From NCBI RefSeq assembly GCF_013408425.1, contig NZ_JACBYV010000001.1, positions 868,001 to 932,000 on the forward strand: a stretch of DNA of 64,000 bases, given 5' to 3'. Below are positions 18,025 to 28,420 of this stretch, piece by piece. Source of the stretch: Pseudomonas flavescens (GTDB lineage Bacteria > Pseudomonadota > Gammaproteobacteria > Pseudomonadales > Pseudomonadaceae). Made by a program: the position numbers and the translations under genes. A model generated the notes under the pieces. The model was not told the origin of the DNA. It ran no database searches and saw only the letters and a list, made by a program, of their open reading frames with translations. Every line of letters starts with the position of its first letter. Positions within the stretch are counted from its first letter, which is position 1.

Positions 18025-18974
18025 GCCGATTTACCGGGGCGCAGGTTGTTCAGGTGTTCACGCAACTGCTCGACCAGCTCATGGCGAGTGGACAACGACA
18101 GCAGCGGCACCCCGAGCTTCTGCGCCAGGCGCTGCCAGCGTGCCTGACGGGCCTGCGCCTGGGCTGCGTAGCTGTGCTGCAGGTTGGCATCTTCGGTGTC
18201 CACTTCCAGTTGGGCGTCACCATCGGCGAAACGCAGCAGGCCGGATGCCGGCAGGGCGTGGTCGAGCGGGTCGGAGACCGGCAGCAGCAACAGGTCGGTA
18301 TGCCTGGCGAGCAGGATCAGCTGTTGTTCGCTGCTGTCGCTCAAGGTGCGTTCGTCGCAAAGAATCACCACCAGGCTGCCGGGGCGCAGCACTTCCCGGG
18401 CCCGGCGCAGGGCCTGACCGAAGCTGTCCCGGTAGACCGGTGCCTCGCCGTCCAGCGCCTGGTTGGCACGGGCCAGGCGGCTGAGCAGTTGCAGCAGGCT
18501 CTGTTTGCTGCGCCGCGGTTTGATTTCGTGATGGTCCTGGCCGCCGAATACCAGGCCACCAATGCGATCGTTATGGCCCAGTGCGGCCCAGCCGATCAGC
18601 CCGGCGGCACGGGCGGCCAGCACCGATTTGAACATCAGGCCGGAGCCGAAGAACAACTGGCGGCTCTGCTCCACGAGAATGTAGATCGGCCGCTCGCGTT
18701 CTTCGTGGAACAGCTTGGTATGCGGCTCCTGAGTGCGTGCGGTAACGCGCCAGTCGATGGTGCGCACGTCGTCACCGGGTTGGTAGACCCGCACCTGATC
18801 GAAGTCCACACCGCGCCCGCGCAGCTTCGAATGGTGCAGGCCGATCAGCGGGCTGCGCCTGCCAGGCGAGGAAAACAGCTGCACTTCACGCACGCGGTGG
18901 CGCATGTCGATGAGTTGGTTGAGATCGGTACGGATGCCCGCCAGCAGCTCAGGGTTATCCGCGGGCGATTGCAT
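18021..18974 (-). CDS. DUF58 domain protein
   Basis: 317 residues from the ATG at 18974 (MQSPADNPELLAGI), which overlaps the MoxR stop by one base as TGATG. The longer upstream frame is a shadow of MoxR. The DUF58 core is clear: VYQPGDDVRTIDWRVTART at about 78-96, then KLFHEERERPIYILVEQS, which begins a VWA-like fold. There is no membrane segment. DUF58 proteins always accompany MoxR ATPases and are thought to be substrates or adaptors of the ATPase. Confidence 0.9.
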   Translation of the reverse strand: MQSPADNPELLAGIRTDLNQLIDMRHRVREVQLFSSPGRRSPLIGLHHSKLRGRGVDFDQVRVYQPGDDVRTIDWRVTARTQEPHTKLFHEERERPIYILVEQSRQLFFGSGLMFKSVLAARAAGLIGWAALGHNDRIGGLVFGGQDHHEIKPRRSKQSLLQLLSRLARANQALDGEAPVYRDSFGQALRRAREVLRPGSLVVILCDERTLSDSSEQQLILLARHTDLLLLPVSDPLDHALPASGLLRFADGDAQLEVDTEDANLQHSYAAQAQARQARWQRLAQKLGVPLLSLSTRHELVEQLREHLNNLRPGKSA

Positions 18975-19933
18975 CAGGCTACCGCGACCACGTCGAGGAT
19001 GCGCTGGATGACCCGATCCTGATCGATGCCCGAGGCTTCCGCCTCGAACGACAGGATGATGCGGTGGCGCAGCACGTCGAACAGCACCGCCTGGATATCT
19101 TCCGGGCTGACGAAGTCGCGGCCGGCCAGCCAGGCATGGGCGCGCGCGCAGCGGTCCAGGGCGATGGAGCCACGCGGGCTGGAGCCGTGGGCGATCCACT
19201 CGGCCAGCTCGGTGTCGAACTTGCCCGGGGTGCGTGAGGCCATGACCAGCTGCACCAGGTATTCCTCTACCGCATCGGCCATGTACAGGCCGAGAATTTC
19301 CTTGCGCGCCGCGAAGATCGCCTGCTGGCTGAGGCGATGATCGGGCTTGGTTTCACCGTGCAGCGCCTCGCCACGGGCCTGGGCGAGGATTTTGCGTTCC
19401 ACGTTGGCATCGGGGAAGCCGATCTTCACGTGCATCAGGAAGCGGTCGAGCTGCGCCTCGGGAAGCGGGTAGGTGCCTTCCTGCTCGATCGGGTTCTGGG
19501 TGGCCATGACCAGAAACAGTGGCGACAGATCGTAGGTGCTACGGCCCACCGACACCTGACGCTCGGCCATGGCCTCGAGCAGTGCCGACTGTACCTTGGC
19601 TGGCGCCCGGTTGATCTCGTCGGCGAGCACCAGGTTATGGAAGATCGGCCCCTGCTGGAACACGAAACTGCCGGTTTCCGGTCGATAGATCTCGGTGCCG
19701 GTGATGTCGGCAGGCAGCAGGTCCGGGGTGAACTGGATACGGTGGAACTCGGCTTCGATACCTTCGGCCAGCTCCTTGATCGCTTTGGTCTTGGCCAGGC
19801 CCGGGGCGCCTTCGACCAGCATGTGGCCGTCAGCGAGCAGGGCGATCAACAGGCGATCGATGAGCTTTTCCTGACCGAGGATCTGGCTGGCCAGGAAGTG
19901 GCGAAGGGCGAGCAGCGCGTCTCTGTGTTCCAT
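18974..19933 (-). CDS. MoxR-family AAA+ ATPase
   Basis: A 319-residue AAA+ ATPase. Walker A is GAPGLAKTKAI at about 42-52, Walker B is LVLADEINRAP at about 102-112, and sensor 1 is MATQNPIEQEGTYPL. The C-terminal lid contains SPRGSIALDRCARAHAW, a MoxR signature. First gene of the six-gene operon (moxR, DUF58, DUF4381, batA, batB/C, batD). MoxR ATPases act as chaperones that assemble or metallate partners, often VWA proteins such as the two encoded downstream. Confidence 0.94.
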   Translation of the reverse strand: MEHRDALLALRHFLASQILGQEKLIDRLLIALLADGHMLVEGAPGLAKTKAIKELAEGIEAEFHRIQFTPDLLPADITGTEIYRPETGSFVFQQGPIFHNLVLADEINRAPAKVQSALLEAMAERQVSVGRSTYDLSPLFLVMATQNPIEQEGTYPLPEAQLDRFLMHVKIGFPDANVERKILAQARGEALHGETKPDHRLSQQAIFAARKEILGLYMADAVEEYLVQLVMASRTPGKFDTELAEWIAHGSSPRGSIALDRCARAHAWLAGRDFVSPEDIQAVLFDVLRHRIILSFEAEASGIDQDRVIQRILDVVAVA

Positions 19934-20127
19934 AGGTTTTCCAGGATGGAAATCGCGAGCGACGACCCCGCTCGTCAGGGCCGACCATGATAATCGAAGG
20001 CAGGGGGGTTAAGCCATGCGGGGCATGCTCTGTTGCGCATATCGCCACCCTGCGGTGCTTCGATCGTGTGCCTGGTCACGTATCCGGCCAGCCGCTGCGC
20101 CATTGGCGCATGCGGCTGGCGATCCAT

Positions 20128-22032
20128 TCAGGCGATGCGGAACCGATTGGCGCTGTGATTGAGGGCTTCGACCTGACGCGACAGGCCCTGGGTATGTTCG
20201 TCGAGGCTCAGGCGCAGGGTCTTGGTCCTGCCGGTGTGCAGGTTGATGTCCTCGACCTTGGCGGCGATCTCCTCGGTGGTGCTGGATATCTGCTCGATGG
20301 CGACCACCACCTGATTCATCTCCGTGCTCAGGTGTTCCATGGAGCCGGTGATGCCGTCGATGGCCAGGGCCACTTCGCCGGAGCTGCGCTCGCCCTGTTC
20401 GGCGAGGTTCAGGCCGCTGACCATCAATTGATCCATCCGCTGGGTCTGCTGGCGCAGCTCGTTGACGATCAGCGCGATGTCGGTGGTGGCGGCCACGGTC
20501 TTCTGGGCCAGGGAGCGTACTTCGTCTGCCACCACCGAGAAGCCACGGCCCGCTTCCCCGGCCCGGGCTGCCTCGATGGCAGCGTTGAGGGCGAGCAGGT
20601 TGGTCTGGTCGGCCAGGCCGTTGATCACGTCGATGATGCTGGTGACCTTACCGCTGGACTGGGTGAGGGCGGTGACCTGGGTGTGGGTGTCCTGAATCAG
20701 CTGCGAGAGGTGACGCATGTTGTCGGCGCTGGCGACGATCACCGTGGCGCCGTTGCGCGCCGACTGGTAGGCGGCCTGGGTGGCGTTGCCGACATCGGTG
20801 GTGCGCTGGGCCATTTCGTTGACCGTGGCGGAAATCTGCTGGGAAGCCGAGGCCGCCTGTTCGGTCTGCATTTCCACCTGCGTGCTGTTTTCCTCCAGGC
20901 GGCGCATCGCCTCGTTGAGGTAACTGTGCAGGTGGTTGAGCTCCCGGTTGCCATCGACCACCTGGCGAATCACCCCGGCGATGCCCTGAGTCATCTGGTT
21001 GGAGGCGCTGCCCAGCTGGTTGAACTCGTCACGCGGGTTGACGCCCACGTCGATACGCGCGGTGAGGTTGCCGGCGGCCACCTGGGACAGCAGCCGATTG
21101 ACCTTGTCCAGCTGCGCCATCAGCAGGCGCGAGGCCTGGCTCAGGGTGACCAGCATGAACAGCGAAACCAGCACGAAGGTCAGCGCCATCGTCCAGTTGG
21201 CCGTGCTGCGTGCCTGCTCGGCCTGGCGCGTGGTGGCGCTCAGTACGTTCTGCTGCAGGTACAGGTTCTGGGCGTCGATGCTTTCTTCGACCTGGCGACC
21301 CTGCTCGAACAGATGCTTCTCGGTGGCGGCGATGCGCCGGATCAGTGCGTCCGCCGTTGCGAAGTCCGCGGTATAGGTGCTGACCGCCTTGCCGACCTGA
21401 CTGTCCTGCCATTCCAACTCGATGATGCGTGCCTGCAGATCGCTCAGGGCTGCCTGCACGCGTCCGGCGTAGGCCGCATCGAAGGTGGCCAGGTAATCGC
21501 GCTGGTTGCTCAGGGCCTCGGCAATCGAGGCCTGAATCAGGCTGATGCTCACGCGCTCGAGGCCTTTGCCGCTTTCGGCGAGCCTGGCACGTTGCCCGGT
21601 GAAGGGGGTGAGGCCGAGTTCGTGGGACTGTTCCAGCCAGTTCTGCTGCAGGCGTATGTCGTCCTGCAGCAGTTCGTCGATGTACCGGGCGCTATCGATC
21701 AGCGAGGCGTCATTCAAACCTCCGGCGTGCTCGACGTATTGGCGCGCCAGATCGCCAAGCGAGGCGAGGCTGGCCTGGAAATCGGCTTCGCCCTCTGGCG
21801 TCAGGCGGCGTCGTTCGGCGCCCAGTTTGAGCCATTGATTCATCAGGGTAGCCGAGGCGCCGGCATAGGCCGTGGCGTTCTCCCGGGCCTGCAGGGCGTT
21901 GTCGAGTTTCTGGCTGGCCCAGAACGAGGACGCGGTCATCAGCGCGAGGCTGGAGAGGGTGATGACAATCAGCAGACGAAACTTCTGCTTCCAGGAGAGG
22001 AAGAACGGCATGGGGTAGTGTCCATTTGGCAT
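20128..22032 (-). CDS. Methyl-accepting chemotaxis protein
   Basis: A chemoreceptor of up to 634 residues. TM1 is at about 19-40, a helical periplasmic sensor domain spans about 41-275, TM2 is at about 278-298 and HAMP at about 299-352. The cytoplasmic signalling hairpin contains [20 protein letters not shown] and [16 protein letters not shown], which contacts CheA and CheW. Two starts are possible (22032, or 22011 giving [11 protein letters not shown]); neither has a strong ribosome-binding site. The ligand is unknown. The gene stands alone, away from che or fli genes. Confidence 0.92.
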   Translation of the reverse strand: MPNGHYPMPFFLSWKQKFRLLIVITLSSLALMTASSFWASQKLDNALQARENATAYAGASATLMNQWLKLGAERRRLTPEGEADFQASLASLGDLARQYVEHAGGLNDASLIDSARYIDELLQDDIRLQQNWLEQSHELGLTPFTGQRARLAESGKGLERVSISLIQASIAEALSNQRDYLATFDAAYAGRVQAALSDLQARIIELEWQDSQVGKAVSTYTADFATADALIRRIAATEKHLFEQGRQVEESIDAQNLYLQQNVLSATTRQAEQARSTANWTMALTFVLVSLFMLVTLSQASRLLMAQLDKVNRLLSQVAAGNLTARIDVGVNPRDEFNQLGSASNQMTQGIAGVIRQVVDGNRELNHLHSYLNEAMRRLEENSTQVEMQTEQAASASQQISATVNEMAQRTTDVGNATQAAYQSARNGATVIVASADNMRHLSQLIQDTHTQVTALTQSSGKVTSIIDVINGLADQTNLLALNAAIEAARAGEAGRGFSVVADEVRSLAQKTVAATTDIALIVNELRQQTQRMDQLMVSGLNLAEQGERSSGEVALAIDGITGSMEHLSTEMNQVVVAIEQISSTTEEIAAKVEDINLHTGRTKTLRLSLDEHTQGLSRQVEALNHSANRFRIA

Positions 22033-22285
22033 TATTTTTATTGACGCCAGACTTTAGGCGCTGTGCCACTACAGTGCAAGAAGTTGTACGACGTCTGCTT
22101 TGCTGGAGATCGTGTGAACGAAAATGTCGCCGCACGGCAAGCGTCAGCGCCTGCACTGTCGTTAAGCTCAGGTGGCCTCTGTGACCGAGAAGTCATCGTT
22201 CGAACACTCTGGCAAAGCGGCTGAGCGGGCAATTTCGGGTCGCTGCGCTAAGGTTGAACTCGGACATGGAACACGAATCGCAAAG

Positions 22286-22551
22286 GAGGGGCTGTTGTCG
22301 TTTCAGCACGACCGCGCCGGAGCCTGTTTTGCCGCGAGGCAAGGCACGAGACGCGAAGTTTGGTATTCCAAATGAGTGGCGAGAAACGCTGACTCGCGGC
22401 AAAACAGGCCCGGTCCTGCGGGTTGTGCGAGAAATTTCGCCATGCGTTGTTGGAGGGCTTGGCAAGGGAACACCATTCCCGGCGTCCTCCGCCTAGCCTG
22501 GCGAGATTTCTCGCTACAACGCGGTTCGTACTGAAACGACAACAGCCCCTC
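22286..22551. repeat. 266-bp nested inverted-repeat element upstream of gdhB
   Basis: A perfect 21-base inverted pair bounds the element: GAGGGGCTGTTGTCGTTTCAG at 22286-22306 and its reverse complement at 22531-22551. It extends inward to about 31 bases per arm with one bulge and one mismatch (to 22316 and from 22520). Inside, GCCTGTTTTGCCGCGAG (22322-22338) pairs perfectly with 22393-22409, enclosing TTTGG/CCAAA at 22359-22372. A third pair, GCGAGAAATTTCGC (22427-22440), faces GCGAGATTTCTCGC (22501-22514). No target-site duplication is visible. It ends 24 bases before the gdhB start, so it may be a mobile element or a structured leader. Confidence 0.8.
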
Positions 22552-22575
22552 ATAGCCCATAGACGGAGCAAAAAC

Positions 22576-25500
22576 ATGGCGTTCTTCACCGCGGCCAGCA
22601 AAGCCGACTTTCAGCATCAACTGCAAGCGGCCCTGGCGCAGCATGTCAGTGAGCAGGATCTGCCACGAGTGGCCCTGTTCGCTGAACAGTTCTTCGGCAT
22701 CATCGCCCTCGAGGAACTGACGCAACGGCGTCTTTCCGACCTGGTTGGTTGCACCCTTTCTGCCTGGCGCCTGCTGGCCAGTTTCGATCCTGCCCAGCCC
22801 CAGGTACGCGTGTTCAACCCCGACTATGAAAAGCATGGCTGGCAAAGCACGCACACCGGCATCGAAGTGTTGCACCCGGACATCCCGTTCCTCGTCGACT
22901 CCGTGCGTATCGAACTCAAGCGCCGCGGTTACAGCATCCATACCCTGCAGAACAGCGTGCTCAGCGTGCGTCGCGACGCTCAGGGCGCGCTCATCGATCT
23001 GCTGCCCAAGGGCAGTACCGGCCCGGATGTCACGCGCGAATCGCTGATGTTCCTGGAAATCAACCGTTGCGCCAGCAACGCCGAGATCAAATCGCTGCAG
23101 AAGACTCTGCTCGAAGTGCTCGAAGAAGTGCGCCTCTCCGTTGCCGATTTCCAGCCGATGAAGGCCAAGGCTCAGGAACTGCTGACCAAGCTGGGCGACG
23201 GCACCCTTGGCCGCGGCCAGAGCGAAGTCGCCGAGCTGGACGAGATCAAGGTGTTTCTCGACTGGCTGCAGGACGACCACTTCACCTTCCTCGGTTACGA
23301 GGAGTTCACCGTTCACGACGACGCCGTCGGTGGCTACCTGCAGTACGACGAAAGCTCGCTGCTGGGCCTTTCCAAGCGCCTGCGCAGCGGTCTGAGCCAG
23401 GACGACCTGCGCATCGAGCCCTACGCCCTGGCGTACTTGCGCGAACCCAGCCTGCTGTCCTTCGCCAAGGCCGCGCAGCCGAGCCGCGTGCACCGTCCGG
23501 CCTACCCGGATTTCGTTTCCATCCGTGAAATCGACGGCGAAGGCAAGGTGGTCAAGGAGTACCGTTTCCTCGGCATCTACACCTCCACCGCATACAGCGA
23601 GAGCGTGCGCGAGATTCCCTACATTCGCCGCAAGGTCGCCGATGTGGAGAAACGCTCCGGTTTCATCTCCCAGGGCCACCTGAGCAAGGAGCTGGTCAAG
23701 GTCCTCGAAGTGCTGCCGCGCGATGATCTGTTCCAGACGCCGGTAGACGAGCTGGCCAGCACCGCGCTGTCGATCGTGCAGATTCAGGAGCGCAACAAGG
23801 TTCGTCTGTTTCTGCGTTTCGACCCCTACGGCCGTTTCGTTTATGCGCTGGCGTACGTGCCGCGCGACATCTATTCCACCGAGACCCGCCTGCGCATTCA
23901 GCAGGTGCTGGTCGACCGTCTGCAGGCCAGCGATTGCGAGTTCTGGACCTACTTCTCCGAGTCGGTATTGGCCCGTGTGCAGTTCATCCTGCGTGTGGAC
24001 CCGAAGACCAAGCTGGACATCGACCCGCAGCAGCTCGAGCGCGAGGTCATTCAGGCCTGCCGTTCCTGGACCGATGACTACGCCTCCCTGGTGGTGGAGA
24101 ACTTCGGTGAAGCCAAGGGCACTCGCGTACTTACCGACTTCCCGAAAAGCTTCCCGGCCGGTTACCGCGAGCGCTTCCCGGCGCATTCGGCGGTGGTCGA
24201 CATGCAGCACCTGCGCAGCCTCTCCGAGGAGCGCCCGCTGGTCATGAGTTTCTACCAGCCGCTGGTGCCGGGTGAGCGCCAGTTGCACTGCAAGCTGTAT
24301 CACGCCGATACGCCGCTGGCGCTGTCCGACGTGCTGCCGATCCTGGAGAACCTCGGCCTGCGCGTGCTCGGTGAGTTCCCCTATCGCCTGCAGCACCAGA
24401 ACGGTCGCGAGTTCTGGATTCACGATTTCGCCTTCACCTATGCCGAGGGCATCAAGCTCGACATCCAGCAGCTCAACGACACCCTGCAGGACGCTTTCGT
24501 GCACATCGTGCGCGGCGACGCCGAGAACGATGCCTTCAACCGCCTGGTACTGACCGCCGGCCTGCCATGGCGCGACGTGGCGCTGCTGCGTGCCTACGCC
24601 CGTTACCTGAAGCAGATCCGTCTGGGCTTCGACCTTGGCTACATCGCCAACACCCTGCTCAATCATGCCGATATCGCTCGCGAGCTGGTGCGTCTGTTCA
24701 AGACCCGCTTCTACCTCGCCCGCAAGCTCGGCGCCGATGACCTGCAGGACAAGCAGAACAAGCTGGAACAGGCGATTCTCGGTGCCCTGGACAACGTCGC
24801 GGTGCTCAACGAAGACCGCATCCTGCGTCGCTACCTGGATCTGATCAAGGCGACCCTGCGTACCAACTTCTATCAGCCCGATGCCCAGGGTGAGGCGAAG
24901 CATTACTTCAGCTTCAAGTTCAACCCGAGCGCGATCCCCGAACTGCCGCGACCCGTGCCGAAGTTCGAGATTTTCGTCTACTCGCCGCGCGTCGAAGGCG
25001 TGCACCTGCGCTTCGGCAACGTCGCGCGGGGCGGTCTGCGCTGGTCCGACCGTGAAGAGGACTTCCGTACCGAAGTGCTCGGCCTGGTCAAGGCGCAGCA
25101 GGTCAAGAACGCGGTAATCGTGCCGGTCGGTGCCAAGGGTGGTTTCGTGCCGCGTCGCCTGCCTCTGGGCGGCGGTCGTGACGAGATCCAGGCCGAGGCC
25201 ATCGCCTGCTACCGCATCTTCATCAGCGGGCTGCTCGACATCACCGACAACCTCAAGGACGGTGACGTCGCGCCACCGGCCAACGTGGTACGCCACGACG
25301 TCGATGACCCCTATCTGGTCGTCGCCGCCGACAAGGGCACCGCGACCTTCTCCGACATCGCCAACGGCATTGCCGGCGAATACGGCTTCTGGCTGGGCGA
25401 TGCCTTCGCCTCGGGCGGTTCTGCCGGTTACGACCACAAGGGCATGGGCATCACCGCCAAGGGCGGCTGGGTTTCCGTGCAGCGTCATTTCCGCGAGCGC

Positions 25501-27444
25501 GGTATCGACGTGCAGAAGGACCTGACCACCGTGATCGGTATCGGCGACATGGCCGGTGACGTATTCGGCAACGGCCTGCTGCTGTCCGAATCGCTGCAGA
25601 TGGTCGCAGCGTTCAACCACCTGCACATTTTCATCGACCCGAATCCCGATGCGGCGCGCAGCTTCATCGAGCGCAAGCGTCTGTTCGATCTGCCGCGTTC
25701 GAGCTGGGCCGACTACGACACCTCGCTGATTTCCCAGGGCGGTGGCATCTTCCTGCGCAGCGCCAAGAGCATCGCCATCAGCCCGGAAATGAAGGCCCGT
25801 TTCGACATCCAGGCCGACAAGCTGGCACCTACCGAGCTGCTCAATGCACTGCTCAAGGCACCGGTGGATCTGATCTGGAACGGTGGTATCGGTACCTACG
25901 TCAAATCCAGCCGGGAAAGCCATGCGGACGTCGGCGACAAGGCCAACGACCTGCTGCGCGTCGACGGTCGTGAACTGCGCGCCAAGGTGGTGGGCGAGGG
26001 CGGCAACCTGGGCATGACCCAGCTCGGCCGTGTCGAGTTCGGCCTCAACGGCGGCGCCAGCAACACCGATTTCATCGACAACGCCGGTGGTGTGGACTGC
26101 TCCGACCACGAGGTGAACATCAAGATCCTGCTCAACGAGATTGTCACCGCCGGCGACATGACCGGCAAGCAGCGCAACACGCTGCTCGCCGAGATGACCG
26201 AAGACGTCGGCAATCTGGTGTTGGGCAACAACTACAAGCAGACCCAGGCCCTGTCGCTCGCCGAGCGTCGTGCCCGTGAGCGTCAGGGTGAATACAAGCG
26301 CCTCATGGCGGCCATGGAAGCGACCGGCAAGCTCGACCGTGCCCTGGAATTCCTGCCTACCGAAGAGGAGCTCAACGAGCGCGCCACCAAGGGCCAGGGC
26401 CTGACCCGTCCTGAGCTCTCGGTGCTGATTTCCTACAGCAAGATCGAGCTGCAGGAGTCGCTGATCAAGTCCGACATCGCCGACGACGATTACCTGGCCC
26501 GCGAAATGGAGACCGCCTTCCCGCCGCGCCTGGCCCAGCAGTATGGCGAGGCCATGCGCCGTCACCGCCTCAAGCGCGAGATCGTCAGCACGCAGATCGC
26601 CAACGACCTGGTCAACCACATGGGCATCACCTTCGTGCAGCGCCTGAAGGAGTCCACCGGGGTGGGTTCGGCGCAGGTAGCCGCTGCCTACGTCGTGGTG
26701 CGTGACGTGTTCCACCTGCCGTTCTGGTGGCGGCAGATCGAGGCCCTGGACAACCAGGTGCCGGCCGATCTGCAACTGACCATGATGGATGAGCTGATGC
26801 GCCTCGGCCGTCGTGCCACTCGCTGGTACCTGCGCAGCCGTCGCAACGACCTGGACGCTGCCCGCGACGTCGCCCACCTCGGCCCACGGGTCAAGGCCTT
26901 GGCCATGCGTCTGGACGAACTGCTCGAAGGGCCGGCTCGCGACCAGTGGATGGCGCGCTACCAGACCTACGTTGAAGCCGGTGTGCCGGAGCTGCTGTCC
27001 CGCGTGGTGGCGGGCACGGGGCACCTGTACACGCTGCTGCCGATCATCGAATCGGCAGACCTCACCGGCCGCGAGCCCACCGAAGTGGCCTCGGCGTACT
27101 TCGCCGTTGCCGACGCGCTGGATCTGTCGTGGTACCTGCAGCAGATCAGCGGCCTGAGCGTGGAAAGCAACTGGCAGGCCCTGGCCCGCGAGGCATTCCG
27201 CGATGACCTGGATGCCCAGCAACGGGCCATCACGGTGTCCGTGCTGCAACTGCCGGGCGGCCCGGAGTCCATCGAGGAGCGCGTCGAAGCCTGGCTGGAG
27301 CAGAACCGTCGCCTGGTCGACCGCTGGAAGGCCATGCTGGCCGAGCTGCGCTCTGCCTCCGGGAGCGATTACGCCATGTACGCCGTGGCCAATCGCGAAC
27401 TGAGCGATCTGGCGCAAAGCCAGCTGCCGGTGTTGCCCGCGTGA
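22576..27444 (+). CDS. gdhB: NAD-specific glutamate dehydrogenase (large, 180-kDa type)
   Basis: 1622 residues from the ATG at 22576 (MAFFTAASKADF), with GGAG at 22565-22568. A frame extending further upstream would read through the inverted-repeat element and is not used. The length matches the 180-kDa NAD-GDH family described in Pseudomonas. The enzyme oxidatively deaminates glutamate to 2-oxoglutarate and ammonium with NAD. The catalytic core is in the C-terminal half (FGNVARGGLRWSDREEDFR, VGAKGGFVPRR, DHKGMGITAKGGWVSVQRHF, IGIGDMAGDVFGNG); ACT-like regulatory regions fill the N-terminal half. It is a single-gene unit ended by a strong terminator. A 1704-residue open frame on the other strand is its mirror image. 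Confidence 0.96.
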   Translation: MAFFTAASKADFQHQLQAALAQHVSEQDLPRVALFAEQFFGIIALEELTQRRLSDLVGCTLSAWRLLASFDPAQPQVRVFNPDYEKHGWQSTHTGIEVLHPDIPFLVDSVRIELKRRGYSIHTLQNSVLSVRRDAQGALIDLLPKGSTGPDVTRESLMFLEINRCASNAEIKSLQKTLLEVLEEVRLSVADFQPMKAKAQELLTKLGDGTLGRGQSEVAELDEIKVFLDWLQDDHFTFLGYEEFTVHDDAVGGYLQYDESSLLGLSKRLRSGLSQDDLRIEPYALAYLREPSLLSFAKAAQPSRVHRPAYPDFVSIREIDGEGKVVKEYRFLGIYTSTAYSESVREIPYIRRKVADVEKRSGFISQGHLSKELVKVLEVLPRDDLFQTPVDELASTALSIVQIQERNKVRLFLRFDPYGRFVYALAYVPRDIYSTETRLRIQQVLVDRLQASDCEFWTYFSESVLARVQFILRVDPKTKLDIDPQQLEREVIQACRSWTDDYASLVVENFGEAKGTRVLTDFPKSFPAGYRERFPAHSAVVDMQHLRSLSEERPLVMSFYQPLVPGERQLHCKLYHADTPLALSDVLPILENLGLRVLGEFPYRLQHQNGREFWIHDFAFTYAEGIKLDIQQLNDTLQDAFVHIVRGDAENDAFNRLVLTAGLPWRDVALLRAYARYLKQIRLGFDLGYIANTLLNHADIARELVRLFKTRFYLARKLGADDLQDKQNKLEQAILGALDNVAVLNEDRILRRYLDLIKATLRTNFYQPDAQGEAKHYFSFKFNPSAIPELPRPVPKFEIFVYSPRVEGVHLRFGNVARGGLRWSDREEDFRTEVLGLVKAQQVKNAVIVPVGAKGGFVPRRLPLGGGRDEIQAEAIACYRIFISGLLDITDNLKDGDVAPPANVVRHDVDDPYLVVAADKGTATFSDIANGIAGEYGFWLGDAFASGGSAGYDHKGMGITAKGGWVSVQRHFRERGIDVQKDLTTVIGIGDMAGDVFGNGLLLSESLQMVAAFNHLHIFIDPNPDAARSFIERKRLFDLPRSSWADYDTSLISQGGGIFLRSAKSIAISPEMKARFDIQADKLAPTELLNALLKAPVDLIWNGGIGTYVKSSRESHADVGDKANDLLRVDGRELRAKVVGEGGNLGMTQLGRVEFGLNGGASNTDFIDNAGGVDCSDHEVNIKILLNEIVTAGDMTGKQRNTLLAEMTEDVGNLVLGNNYKQTQALSLAERRARERQGEYKRLMAAMEATGKLDRALEFLPTEEELNERATKGQGLTRPELSVLISYSKIELQESLIKSDIADDDYLAREMETAFPPRLAQQYGEAMRRHRLKREIVSTQIANDLVNHMGITFVQRLKESTGVGSAQVAAAYVVVRDVFHLPFWWRQIEALDNQVPADLQLTMMDELMRLGRRATRWYLRSRRNDLDAARDVAHLGPRVKALAMRLDELLEGPARDQWMARYQTYVEAGVPELLSRVVAGTGHLYTLLPIIESADLTGREPTEVASAYFAVADALDLSWYLQQISGLSVESNWQALAREAFRDDLDAQQRAITVSVLQLPGGPESIEERVEAWLEQNRRLVDRWKAMLAELRSASGSDYAMYAVANRELSDLAQSQLPVLPA

Positions 27445-27473
27445 TCCACTGAGCTAGCGCAACAAACGAAAAC

Positions 27474-27499
27474 GCCCCGACTGGTTCGGGGCTTTTTTT
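27474..27499 (+). terminator. Rho-independent terminator of gdhB
   Basis: GCCCCGA (27474-27480) pairs with TCGGGGC (27486-27492) around a five-base loop and is followed by seven T. It lies 30 bases after the gdhB stop codon. Confidence 0.93.
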
Positions 27500-27514
27500 A
27501 TCTGCGATTCCTCC

Positions 27515-28405
27515 GGCCGGATCATCCGCGTCGGCCATCCGATTCGCCCGCAAGCGGGCTCCTACAGAACCGGGGTGTTCGCTGGTTGGGCGGCGGGCTC
27601 GATCGCGTAGGAGCCCGCTTGCGGGCGATGGAGTTGTGGCCGCACCGCGACACCCGCGTTGGCACCGTTTCGGTAGACGCAGCTCCTGGTGCCATCCGCT
27701 GCGATTGAGTGAAGCGACACCGGAGACTCTTCTCCGGCAGACCGCTGCCGTCTAGGCCGGATCATCCGCGTCGGCTATCCGATTCGCCCGCAAGCGGGCT
27801 CCTACAGGACCGAGGTGTTCGCTGGTTGGGCGGCTGGCTCGATCGCGTAGGAGCCCGCTTGCGGGCGATGGAGTTGTGGCCGCACCGCGATACCCGCGTT
27901 GGCCGCATTCCGGTAGACGCAACCCTTGGCGCCATCCACTGTGGTTGAGCGAGGCGACACCGGAGATCCTTCTCCCACAGACCGCTGCCCTCCAGGCCGG
28001 ATCATGCGCGTCGGCTATCAGATTCGCCCGCAAGCGGGCTCCTACAGGACCGGGGTGTTCGCTGGCTGGGCGGCGGGCTCGATCGCGTAGGAGCCCGCTT
28101 GCGGGCGATGGAGTTGTGGCCGTACCGCGATACCCGCGTTGGCCGCATTCCGGTAGACGCAGCTCTTGGCGCCCTTGCGCACCATCTGCCGTGATCCGCT
28201 GCGGTTGGGTGGGCAGACCGCTGCCCTCCAGGCCGGATCATGCGCGTCGGCTATCAGATTCGCCCGCAAGCGGGCTCCTACAGGACCGAGGTGTTCGCTG
28301 GTTGGGTGGCGGGCTCGATCGCGTAGGAGCCCGCTTGCGGGCGATGGAGTTGTGGCCGTACCGCGATACCCGCGTTGGCACCATTTCGGTAGACGCGCCC
28401 TTGAG
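27515..28405. repeat. Four tandem ~240-bp units, each with an inverted pair of REP palindromes
   Basis: Units start with GGCCGGATCAT at 27515, 27755, 27995 and 28231, giving spacings of 240, 240 and 236; the last is truncated near 28405. Each has a forward REP (TTCGCCCGCAAGCGGGCTCC), about 40 bases of linker, and an inverted REP (GTAGGAGCCCGCTTGCGGGC). A conserved 110-120-base spacer with CCGCGATACCCGCGTTGG and GGTAGACGCA follows. The spacers are as conserved as the palindromes, so the whole unit was duplicated in tandem. I see no gene within 27500-28420; open frames there are repeat artefacts. Confidence 0.92.
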
Positions 28406-28420
28406 GCCAGCATTGAAAAA

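Noticed and set aside
22050..22075. FliA promoter for the minus-strand chemoreceptor (TAAAGTCT)
   Set aside because: The -35-like element is good but no GCCGATAA-like -10 follows at the required spacing.
22303..27417. A 1704-codon open frame on the minus strand opposite gdhB
   Set aside because: It mirrors gdhB codon bias in a GC-rich gene; the predicted protein has no recognisable domain and gdhB is certain. The same applies to the long minus frames opposite pepN, the MMPL transporter, thrS and pheT.
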